Source of the DNA: an uncultured bacterium
GTDB taxonomy: Bacteria; Bacillota; Clostridia; Oscillospirales; Acutalibacteraceae
NCBI GenBank assembly: GCA_934875675.1
Contig: CAKXIK010000067.1
Coordinates: 1-12,376 of the forward strand
DNA: 12,376 nt
Direction: 5' to 3'
Shown here piece after piece: positions 1 to 6,296 of the stretch. Position numbers and translations under genes: made by a program. The notes beneath the pieces are model-generated. The model had not been told where the DNA came from and did not search any database. It was given only the letters and a program-made list of their open reading frames with translations. How positions within the stretch are numbered: position 1 is the first letter of the stretch; every line of letters begins with the position of its first letter.

Positions 1-2
1 GT

Positions 3-299
3 GCAGGAACGCCAAAAAAAGGTGAATATTATGTGGAATTGGACGTTTCACAAATTGAGGACAGCGCTGTGATCCAAAAAACAAACGATAACACCCCGGC
101 TCTCACCTGTGAGGCAGATACAATTTTTTTACGCGGACAGCTGGAGGATTATGAAGAAGATGGTTTTCTGACACTTAAGCTCGGCGATACCTGCTTGTGT
201 GTGGAAACACCATATGAGAAACGTATACAACAATTAAAAGGACAGTTTATCACCCTTAAAGCGGACTGCCTTTATCTTTATGACGGAAAGCTTTTGTAA
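3..299 (+). CDS. Hypothetical protein, 3' end (probably truncated by the window edge)
   Basis: I do not recognise this protein. The frame is open from base 3 to the TAA at 297-299, giving 98 residues with no stop upstream, so the gene probably begins outside the window. A GTG at 33 has an AGGTGA-like site at 20-25 at good spacing and could instead start an 88-residue protein. I favour the truncated reading because the codons before it (KKGEYYVELDVSQ) read like continuous protein. The visible part is acidic and soluble, with no membrane segment. The stretch IFLRGQLEDYEEDGFLTLKL followed by CLCVETP looks like alternating beta strands, so a small beta-barrel or OB-like fold is possible, but that is only an impression. 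An intrinsic terminator follows directly, so this gene ends a transcript and is not joined to the topoisomerase operon. Confidence 0.6.
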   Translation, partial: AGTPKKGEYYVELDVSQIEDSAVIQKTNDNTPALTCEADTIFLRGQLEDYEEDGFLTLKLGDTCLCVETPYEKRIQQLKGQFITLKADCLYLYDGKLL

Positions 300-315
300 A
301 CAAAAAAGGTGTTTT

Positions 316-350
316 AATGCACGCACCGGCAATCGGCGGCGTGCATTTTT
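316..350 (+). terminator. Intrinsic terminator after the first gene
   Basis: A perfect 9-bp stem pairs aatgcacgc (316-324) with gcgtgcatt (339-347). An inner ccg/cgg pairing extends it (326-328 with 334-336), and it runs into a T tract at 346-350. It lies 16 bases after the stop of the first gene and upstream of the topoisomerase promoter, so it separates the two transcripts. Confidence 0.85.
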
Positions 351-379
351 CTGTTGATTTCTAAAAAAAGGAAATGCGC

Positions 380-408
380 TTGCATTTTTTTCTTTTATCG
401 CATAAAAT
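380..408 (+). promoter_or_regulatory. Predicted sigma-A promoter of the topoisomerase operon
   Basis: TTGCAT (380-385) and TAAAAT (403-408) are separated by exactly 17 bases, close to the TTGACA/TATAAT consensus. Transcription would start near 415, leaving a leader of about 129 nt before the ATG at 544. It is the best promoter match between the terminator at 316-350 and the gene. Confidence 0.6.
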
Positions 409-412
409 AGAT

Positions 413-445
413 AAAGATATGCGAATTTTCCGCATCTTTTATGCG
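413..445 (+). promoter_or_regulatory. Two mutually exclusive small hairpins in the topoisomerase leader
   Basis: The segment atgcg (419-423) can pair with cgcat (431-435), extended by aaag (413-416) with cttt (436-439) across a two-base bulge and followed by T440. The same cgcat can instead pair with a second atgcg at 441-445. Both lie at or near the predicted 5' end of the mRNA. The stems are short, so this could be a modest attenuator, a 5' stabilising hairpin, or chance. Confidence 0.3.
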
Positions 446-543
446 TGAAGACGACTAAAGTTTTGTGCCTTGGTGTTTTAACAGCACCTTTCCGGAAAAT
501 GGAATCGGTCAAAACGTGCAAAACGAAGGGAATGGTCATAATA

Positions 544-2526
544 ATGGCAAAAAAAGCACAAACCTATGGAAATGAGGATATCAAATGGCTCAAAGGCGCC
601 GACCGTGTGCGCAAAAAACCTTCTGTTATTTTTGGTTCCGACGGTCTGGACGGATGTGAACATTCTGTCTTTGAAATTCTTTCCAACTCAATTGATGAAG
701 CCCGCGAAGGATATGGCAAAAAAATTGTTGCCACGCGCTTCTCCGATTACTCCTTTGAGGTGGAGGATTTTGGCCGCGGTATCCCTGTGGATTATAATGA
801 GGCGGAAGGTCGCTTTAACTGGGAGCTTGTGTTTTGTGAGATGTATGCCGGTGGCAAATACAACAACGGCGAAGGTGAAAGTTATGAATTTTCGCTTGGA
901 ACCAACGGTCTGGGTGCCTGCGCCACGCAGTATTCCAGCGAATACATGGATGTTACCGTTTACTCTGCCGGCACAAAATACACGCTGCATTTTGAAAAGG
1001 GCGAAAATGTGGGCGGACTGCAGAAGGAGCCTTATACGGGAAAACGGACCGGTACCATTATTCGTTGGCGGCCGGATCTCGATGTGTTTACCGACATTGC
1101 CGTTCCTGCCGAATACTTTATCGATATTATGAAACGCCAATCCATCGTCAATCCCGGCGTGGATTTTGTTTTTCGCGATCAAACAGGAGCCTCATTTGAA
1201 ACAACGGAATTCAAGTATGAAAACGGCATCGTCGATTTTGCGACGGAGGTTCTCGGCGATCAGGGACTGACATCGGTGCAGGCATGGCAAACAGAACGCC
1301 GCGTGCGCGACCGCGCGGACAAGCCGGAGTACAAAGTTCAGATCAATGTGGCGATGGCATTCTCCAATCGTGTGCAGCTGCTGGAATATTACCACAATTC
1401 CAGCTGGCTGGAACACGGCGGCGCACCGGACAAGGCTACCCGCAGCGCGTTTGTTTCGCAGATTGATGCCTATCTGAAGCAAACAGGAAAATACAATAAA
1501 AACGAGAGTAAAATCACGTTTAACGACATTCAGGATTGCCTGGTGCTCATCACCTCCTCCTTTTCCAATCAGACCTCCTATGAAAACCAAACGAAAAAAT
1601 CCATTACCAATAAGGGGATTCAGGAGGCGATGACCGAGTTTCTGCGTCATCAGCTCGAGGTTTATTTCATTGAAAATCCGCTGGACGCCGATAAAATTGC
1701 GGCACAGGTTCTGGTAAACAAACGCAGTCGTGAGGATGCCGAAAAGACACGGCTTAACCTGAAAAAAAAGCTGACCGGTAACATGGATATTACCAGCCGC
1801 GTTGCAAAATTTGTTGACTGCCGCTCCAAGGATGTGAGCGAACGCGAGCTTTTCATCGTGGAGGGCGATTCGGCACTGGGTGCCTGCAAACAGGCGCGAA
1901 ACCCTGATTTTCAGGCGATTATCCCCCTGCGCGGCAAGATTCTCAATTGCCTGAATGCGGATTATGATAAAATTTTTAAAAACGAAATCATCACCGACCT
2001 GCTCAAGGTGCTTGGTTGCGGCGTTGAAGTCAAAAGCAAGGCAAATAAGGATATTTCTTCCTTCAACATGGATTCTCTGCGTTGGAATAAAATCATTATC
2101 TGTACCGATGCCGATGTGGACGGTTTTCATATCCGCACACTGGTGCTGACCATGCTTTATCGCCTGACCCCTACTCTGATTGAGAACCATAAGGTCTTTA
2201 TTGCCGAATCTCCGTTATTTGAAATCAATACTAAAAACGAAACTTACTTTGCTTATACAGAACACGAAAAAGACGAGATTTTAGCGAAACTCGGAAAAGA
2301 AAAATATACGATCCAGCGTTCCAAGGGACTGGGCGAAAATGAATCTGACATGATGAGCCTGACGACCATGAATCCTCAAACGCGCCGCCTGATTCAGGTT
2401 TTGCCCTCATTGGCAGAAGAAACTGCCGAAACATTTGACTTGTTGCTGGGAGGCAATTTGAGCGGGCGTAAGGTCTATATTGAAGAAAACGGTCATTTGT
2501 ATCTGGATTTGGCCGACATCAGCTGA
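544..2526 (+). CDS. Divergent type IIA DNA topoisomerase, ATPase/TOPRIM subunit (GyrB/ParE-like)
   Basis: This 660-residue protein is the ATP-binding subunit of a type IIA topoisomerase, acting with the next gene to pass one DNA duplex through another. In order it has a GHKL ATPase domain (about 1-210: Glu44 general base, Asn48, Asp75, a GTNGLG lid motif at 119-124), a transducer domain with the QTK loop (Gln349, Lys351), a TOPRIM domain (Glu440 in EGDSA; Asp522, Asp524 and Asp526 in DADVDG) and the C-terminal KGLGE motif. Length matches ParE (about 650) rather than the longer proteobacterial GyrB. Several usually invariant positions differ: GTNGLG for GLHGVG, DFG for DNG (75-77), Ser47 for Asp before Asn48. 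The ATG at 544 is chosen because homology begins there and gaaggg lies at 525-530; an in-frame GTG at 445 has no ribosome site. It is the first gene of a three-gene operon. It could be the ParE-type or a third, specialised enzyme; the family is certain, the subtype is not, so I give no symbol. Confidence 0.93.
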   Translation: MAKKAQTYGNEDIKWLKGADRVRKKPSVIFGSDGLDGCEHSVFEILSNSIDEAREGYGKKIVATRFSDYSFEVEDFGRGIPVDYNEAEGRFNWELVFCEMYAGGKYNNGEGESYEFSLGTNGLGACATQYSSEYMDVTVYSAGTKYTLHFEKGENVGGLQKEPYTGKRTGTIIRWRPDLDVFTDIAVPAEYFIDIMKRQSIVNPGVDFVFRDQTGASFETTEFKYENGIVDFATEVLGDQGLTSVQAWQTERRVRDRADKPEYKVQINVAMAFSNRVQLLEYYHNSSWLEHGGAPDKATRSAFVSQIDAYLKQTGKYNKNESKITFNDIQDCLVLITSSFSNQTSYENQTKKSITNKGIQEAMTEFLRHQLEVYFIENPLDADKIAAQVLVNKRSREDAEKTRLNLKKKLTGNMDITSRVAKFVDCRSKDVSERELFIVEGDSALGACKQARNPDFQAIIPLRGKILNCLNADYDKIFKNEIITDLLKVLGCGVEVKSKANKDISSFNMDSLRWNKIIICTDADVDGFHIRTLVLTMLYRLTPTLIENHKVFIAESPLFEINTKNETYFAYTEHEKDEILAKLGKEKYTIQRSKGLGENESDMMSLTTMNPQTRRLIQVLPSLAEETAETFDLLLGGNLSGRKVYIEENGHLYLDLADIS

Positions 2527-2548
2527 TTTTTAAATTCATTTGAAATTA

Positions 2549-2616
2549 GAAACGGTATAAAAATCGAAGAAAAACTTGAATATGTGCGGTTTTCCGAAGA
2601 TTTTATCTACCGTTTC
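2549..2616 (+). promoter_or_regulatory. Possible long imperfect stem-loop between the two topoisomerase genes
   Basis: The 145-base gap between the subunit genes contains gaaacggta (2549-2557) and its exact reverse complement taccgtttc (2608-2616). Partial further pairing lies inside (aaaac with gtttt). There is no T tract directly after the right arm, so it does not look like a terminator. A structured intercistronic RNA affecting stability or the subunit ratio is possible. Apart from this I see no gene in the gap. Confidence 0.3.
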
Positions 2617-2671
2617 AAGAAAAATTACGATTCGTTCTATTTTTTGAATTCATCGCATTGGAGTGACAATA

Positions 2672-4912
2672 TTGCCGCCAAGAAAGAAAAAAACTGCACC
2701 CGCTGCACCAAGGATTCGCGGTGTGATTGAGGGAGCAGGCGAAATTAACGAACAGCAAATCGCGGATACCCTGCGCCAAAACTTTATGCCGTATGCTATG
2801 AGCATCATCCTTTCGCGTGCAATTCCCGAAATCGACGGTTTTAAACCTTCGCACCGCAAGTTGCTTTACACCATGTACAAAATGGGCTTGTTGGGAACGA
2901 ATGCGCACCGCACCAAATCTGCCAATATCGTCGGCGAAACCATGAAGCTGAACCCGCACGGCGATGCTGCAATTTATGATACCATGGTGCGTTTGAGTCG
3001 CGGCTACGAAGCGCTGCTCTGCCCTTATGTGGATTCCAAAGGCAACTTTGGTAAGTTCTATTCACGGGATATGGCATGGGCCGCTTCCCGGTATACCGAA
3101 GCAAAGCTGGAGGACATCTGCCAGGAGTTATTCCGCGATATCGACAAGGACACCATTGACTTTGTGGACAACTATGACAGCACGCAAAAAGAGCCGACTC
3201 TTTTGCCTGCTGCGTTTCCTTCGGTGCTTGTCAATGCAAACACCGGCATTGCCGTCAGTATGGCGAGCTCCATCTGCCCGTTCAATATTGCAGAGATTTG
3301 CGAAACCACTATTGCACTGATGAAAGATCCGGAACACTCGATTCTATCCACGTTGCCTGCCCCGGATTTTCCCGGCGGCGGACAGATTATCTGCGATACT
3401 GATACACTCAACCGAATTTATGAGACCGGTCGGGGCAGCCTCCGTGTTCGGTCGCGATATTCCTATGATGCAAGTGCAAACTGCATTGATATTACACAGA
3501 TTCCCCCTACTACCACCATTGAGGCGATTATCGAGAAGGTCATTGATCTGGTAAAGCAAGGCAAAATTCGCGAAATCGCTGATATTCGCGATGAAACCGG
3601 TCTTGCCGGCCTAAAAATTACCATTGATCTCAAGCGCGGTGTCGATCCGGATAAGCTGATGCAGCGGTTGTTCCGGATGACTCCCTTGGAGGATCCGTTT
3701 GCATGTAACTTTAATATTCTGATTGCTGGTGTACCGCGTGTGCTTGGGGTACGTCAGATTTTACAGGAATGGGTTGCATTCCGCATTGAATGTGTGCGAC
3801 GGCGCACACATTATGATCTGACCAAGAAGAAAGAAAAGCTGCATTTGCTACTTGGTCTGCAGAAAATTCTGCTCGATATTGATAAGGCGGTACAAATTGT
3901 CCGCTCTACAGAGGAAGAAAGTGAAGTGGTCCCGAACCTGATGATCGGCTTCGGAATCGATCAGATTCAGGCCGAATATGTGGCCGAAATCAAGCTGCGC
4001 CATCTGAACCGGGAATATATCCTCAAACGTACGGATGAAGTCGATCAGTTGGAAAAGGACATTGCCGATCTGGAAGAAATTCTGGCAAACCGGGCACGGG
4101 TAAAAAGTATTATTGTTTCTGAATTGCGGGAAATCGCGCAGAAATACGGACAACCGCGGCGCAGCATGCTGATTTACCCCACCGACGAGCCCGAAGAGGA
4201 ACCCGAAGAAATTCCGGATGATGCGATGAATGTTTTCTTTACCGCAGAAGGCTATTTCAAAAAAATTACACCGCTTTCTTTGCGTATGAGCGGCGAACAG
4301 AAGCTAAAAGAAGGCGACTCCATCATTTGTGCACTGGAAACCACAAACAACCGCGATCTTCTTTTCTTCACCGATCATTGCCAGGTTTATAAGGCGCGGC
4401 TTGCCGATTTTGACTCCACCAAGGCCAGTGTATTGGGAGAATATATTCCCACACGCCTCGGCATGGAGGAAGGCGAACGTCCTGTTGCGATGGTGGTGAC
4501 ACGTGATTATGAGGGTTCCATGCTGTTCTGCTTTGAGAACGGCAAAATTGCCAAGGTGCAGATGAGCGCCTATGCAACAAAGACGAACCGCAAAAAGCTT
4601 TTGGCGGCTTACTCCGATAAATCTCCCTTGATTGCAGCATGTTACGCGCCGGAAGACTGTGAATTCCTTTTAACCTCTTCATCGGGCAGAATGCTGCTCG
4701 TTCACAGTGGCGCCTTGCAAAGCAAAACAACAAAAAACACGCAGGGTGTGGCTGTGATGACGCTGCGCCGCAATCATCGTGTCATTAAATTTGCACCGTA
4801 TGAAGAGGATTCTTTACAAAAGCCTTTCCGCTACCGTGCAAAAACACTGCCTGCTGCTGGCGCAATGCCTTCTGCCGAAGAAACGCAAGGCGAACAGCTC
4901 GAGCTGGAATAA
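2672..4912 (+). CDS. Divergent type IIA DNA topoisomerase, DNA cleavage subunit (GyrA/ParC-like)
   Basis: This 746-residue protein cuts and rejoins DNA through a tyrosine ester and pairs with the preceding ATPase subunit. After a Lys/Pro/Ala-rich tail of about 25 residues comes the winged-helix domain with NPHGDAAIYDT (His96-Thr104) and the catalytic motif ASRYTEA, with Tyr141 as nucleophile. The tower follows (EPTLLPAAFPSVLVN, DFPGGG), then the coiled coil (about 440-490), an acidic Glu/Pro linker (about 505-517) and a beta-pinwheel-like C-terminal domain. No QRRGGKG GyrA box is visible, so DNA wrapping and negative supercoiling are unlikely and decatenation or relaxation is more likely. At 746 residues it is shorter than typical ParC/GyrA (about 800-875). 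The start is probably TTG 2672, with ggag at 2660-2663 eight bases upstream; the GTG at 2663 overlaps that site and has no spacing. Ala99 occupies the quinolone Ser83 position, with Asp103 at the Asp87 position. Subtype is unsure, so no symbol is given. Confidence 0.93.
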   Translation: MPPRKKKTAPAAPRIRGVIEGAGEINEQQIADTLRQNFMPYAMSIILSRAIPEIDGFKPSHRKLLYTMYKMGLLGTNAHRTKSANIVGETMKLNPHGDAAIYDTMVRLSRGYEALLCPYVDSKGNFGKFYSRDMAWAASRYTEAKLEDICQELFRDIDKDTIDFVDNYDSTQKEPTLLPAAFPSVLVNANTGIAVSMASSICPFNIAEICETTIALMKDPEHSILSTLPAPDFPGGGQIICDTDTLNRIYETGRGSLRVRSRYSYDASANCIDITQIPPTTTIEAIIEKVIDLVKQGKIREIADIRDETGLAGLKITIDLKRGVDPDKLMQRLFRMTPLEDPFACNFNILIAGVPRVLGVRQILQEWVAFRIECVRRRTHYDLTKKKEKLHLLLGLQKILLDIDKAVQIVRSTEEESEVVPNLMIGFGIDQIQAEYVAEIKLRHLNREYILKRTDEVDQLEKDIADLEEILANRARVKSIIVSELREIAQKYGQPRRSMLIYPTDEPEEEPEEIPDDAMNVFFTAEGYFKKITPLSLRMSGEQKLKEGDSIICALETTNNRDLLFFTDHCQVYKARLADFDSTKASVLGEYIPTRLGMEEGERPVAMVVTRDYEGSMLFCFENGKIAKVQMSAYATKTNRKKLLAAYSDKSPLIAACYAPEDCEFLLTSSSGRMLLVHSGALQSKTTKNTQGVAVMTLRRNHRVIKFAPYEEDSLQKPFRYRAKTLPAAGAMPSAEETQGEQLELE

Positions 4913-4929
4913 CCGAAAGGAGCGATTGA

Positions 4930-5487
4930 ATGAATCCTCTGTTTTGGTGGGTCCTGGGCGCTATCATTGTACTATGTATTGCAGGCGGAATTTTGGCATT
5001 GCTTTCCCATCGCTCTCTGCTCCGACGAACCGAATCCGCATTTTCACAGGATGGCTGCTCTCCAACGCGCAAAATCGGTGATCTCTGGTTGGATGAGACA
5101 AACCGTCGCTGGACCATCGCGCGCGATTGTGAAAATTTAATGCTGCATCATTATTCCGATGTGCTCGATGCTGAGTTGATGCAGGACGGCGAAAAATACG
5201 TGATTCACAAGGGAGTGGTCGAAACGTATTTGGGCGGTGTGATTCTTGGGGCTGCAGTTGCAGCGGCCACCCACGGAGACCGCCCGAAAGAGAAAGCCAT
5301 ACAGAGCATGGTAATCAACATTTCACTTTCTGACCGCAGCTGCCCTGTGGAAACAATTGTTCTCCGTAACAGTTTGATTCGATTGAATTCTCGGACATAT
5401 CAGCAGTTGAGCCACAAGGCGACCGAATTACTTGAGATGTTTGACCATATGAAAAACGAATCCAAAAATTCTGCAGCCGAATCCTGA
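4930..5487 (+). CDS. Small membrane-anchored protein of unknown function in the topoisomerase operon
   Basis: I do not recognise a named family. The protein has 185 residues: one N-terminal membrane helix (about 5-27), a short basic stretch (HRSLLRR), then a soluble domain. The domain contains LWLDETNRRW, a segment YSDVLDAELMQDGEKY, and a Gly/Ala-rich hydrophobic run (101-113, LGGVILGAAVAAA) followed by predicted beta strands. This layout resembles small domains often found with SHOCT modules in Firmicutes, where a 'voltage-like' GG hydrophobic run sits between strands; that is a weak resemblance and no SHOCT tail is present. It starts 17 bases after the cleavage-subunit stop with an AAAGGAG site (4916-4922) seven bases before the ATG, so it is surely co-transcribed. 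The terminator at 5509-5562 ends the operon. Nothing in its sequence indicates DNA binding, so the link with topoisomerase function may be only positional. Confidence 0.85.
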   Translation: MNPLFWWVLGAIIVLCIAGGILALLSHRSLLRRTESAFSQDGCSPTRKIGDLWLDETNRRWTIARDCENLMLHHYSDVLDAELMQDGEKYVIHKGVVETYLGGVILGAAVAAATHGDRPKEKAIQSMVINISLSDRSCPVETIVLRNSLIRLNSRTYQQLSHKATELLEMFDHMKNESKNSAAES

Positions 5488-5508
5488 TTTGCGCAAAACA
5501 GATCGTAT

Positions 5509-5562
5509 AAAAAAGCGAACATGTAACCCCATGTGTTGTTGAGGTTACACGTTCGCTTTTTT
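5509..5562. terminator. Bidirectional intrinsic terminator between convergent genes
   Basis: A 20-bp near-perfect stem pairs aaaaaagcgaacatgtaacc (5509-5528) with 5543-5562; the only mismatch is an A/C at the eighth pair from the loop. The stem starts with an A tract and ends with a T tract, so it can stop transcription from either side: the topoisomerase operon on plus and the 57-residue gene on minus. Confidence 0.9.
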
Positions 5563-5673
5563 AATCCTGTTTTTAAACGGTAAATAGAAATCCTCAAAAA
5601 AATGCACAAACTCAAATTTTATCCTAGGTTTTATACGGTTCTTAATTCGAAATTATGATTGATTGCTTCTGAG

Positions 5674-5847
5674 TTATCTTCTGCGAAAACTTTCTGCATA
5701 AGATTGCAGCTCTGCAAAACTGGTTACATCGCACATTTCCACTTTACGCTGAACATCCCGCGGCAGTGATTGAAAATATTCATAGCTGGAAAGATCCTGC
5801 TCCAATAAAGCGGAAAGACCCAACTGACCAAATCCATTGTCTATCAT
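5674..5847 (-). CDS. 57-residue hypothetical protein
   Basis: On the minus strand ATG 5847-5845 opens a 57-residue frame ending at TAA 5676-5674. The protein starts MIDNGFGQLGLSALLEQ, then has YEYFQSLPRDVQRKVE and FAELQSYAESFRRR. The pattern of an aromatic pair, S-L-P-x-D-V-Q, then a helix with aromatic and acidic residues recalls short helical proteins I associate with Clostridia; I cannot name the family or a function. It has no membrane segment or signal peptide. Evidence that it is real: a GAGGTGA ribosome site seven bases before the ATG, protein-like composition, and a terminator at the right distance downstream. It lies 88 bases after the cupin on the same strand, with a terminator-like hairpin in between that contains its ribosome site, so its expression is probably conditional or lower than that of the cupin. 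Confidence 0.72.
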   Translation of the reverse strand: MIDNGFGQLGLSALLEQDLSSYEYFQSLPRDVQRKVEMCDVTSFAELQSYAESFRRR

Positions 5848-5882
5848 AAAAAATCACCTCGGTGGTAGTATTCACCGAGGTG
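5848..5882 (-). promoter_or_regulatory. Terminator-like hairpin that sequesters the ribosome site of the 57-residue gene
   Basis: Read on the minus strand, a perfect 10-bp stem CACCTCGGTG / CACCGAGGTG (5882-5873 and 5864-5855) with an 8-base loop is followed by A and six T (5853-5848), and the ATG begins at the next base. As DNA this is a textbook intrinsic terminator for the rhomboid-cupin transcript. The 3' arm contains GAGGTG, the ribosome site of the small gene, and the 5' arm contains CACCTC, which copies the 16S anti-SD core. Any read-through transcript would therefore start with its ribosome site paired. Confidence 0.75.
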
Positions 5883-5935
5883 CAGCTTGTATGCCGGGAA
5901 AGAATTTCCGACAAAAAGATTTTAATTTGACAAAA

Positions 5936-6262
5936 TTAATCGAAAATAATCAGAGCAATAAACACAAGGTCATCGCTTCCCGTATTGGTCAATCCATGAC
6001 CGTGACCGTTCGGCGTAAAGGTAGTATCTCCTGCAGCCACCGGACGAATCGTGCCATTATCGTCATAAGCACCTTTTCCCGAAAGAATATAGTAGGTTTC
6101 ACTTTCATTATGATGCTCATGATAGCCCAGACTGCATCCAGGCTCAATTGTAACCTTGGCATAGAGCCCACATTTTCCGTTAAGCTCTTTTTCTCCCAAA
6201 ATCCGTTCGATTAGCACATGACCCTTACCGCCGCACATCTGTTCTACGCGTTCCACTGACAT
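5936..6262 (-). CDS. Single-domain cupin protein
   Basis: This 108-residue protein is a small beta-barrel cupin. Cupin motif 1 is GYHEHHNESETYYILSGKG (46-64), with metal ligands His48, His50 and Glu55. Motif 2 runs from Gly78 through Pro84-Asn-Gly86 to His89 and Asn93, and His89 supplies the fourth ligand. All four ligands are present, so it probably binds Fe, Mn, Ni or Zn. The length is that of minimal single-cupin proteins, whose roles range from sugar or small-molecule binding to isomerase and dioxygenase activity; the substrate cannot be read from the sequence. The ATG at 6262 follows an AGAAGGAA site at good spacing. It starts 34 bases after the rhomboid-like gene on the same strand and is probably co-transcribed with it from the promoter at 7003-7031. 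The protein has no signal peptide, so it should be cytoplasmic. Confidence 0.9.
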   Translation of the reverse strand: MSVERVEQMCGGKGHVLIERILGEKELNGKCGLYAKVTIEPGCSLGYHEHHNESETYYILSGKGAYDDNGTIRPVAAGDTTFTPNGHGHGLTNTGSDDLVFIALIIFD

Positions 6263-6296
6263 TTAAAATTCCTTCTTTCTGAAGATAACAACAAAT

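Noticed and set aside
31..72. ATG at 31 with a ribosome-like site upstream
   Set aside because: It opens only 13 codons in another frame than the conserved-looking protein.
308..488. Repeated ggtgttttaa at 308-317 and 472-481
   Set aside because: Ten bases in AT-rich intergenic DNA, without shared context, is likely chance.
445..543. In-frame GTG at 445 extending the ATPase subunit by 33 residues
   Set aside because: No ribosome site before it, the added residues do not resemble the family N-terminus, and the ATG at 544 starts exactly where homology begins.
1192..2190. 332-codon minus-strand frame opposite the ATPase subunit
   Set aside because: It is antisense to a well-supported gene and has low-complexity composition typical of a shadow frame.
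2527..2728. Open frame continuing in phase for 67 codons past the TGA of the ATPase subunit
   Set aside because: It looks superficially protein-like, but it runs into the start of the next gene in another frame, has no good start or ribosome site, and the family ends normally at the stop. AT-rich sequence explains the openness.
5837..6214. 125-codon plus-strand frame
   Set aside because: It is antisense to the cupin, whose motifs are unmistakable, and crosses the hairpin at 5855-5882.
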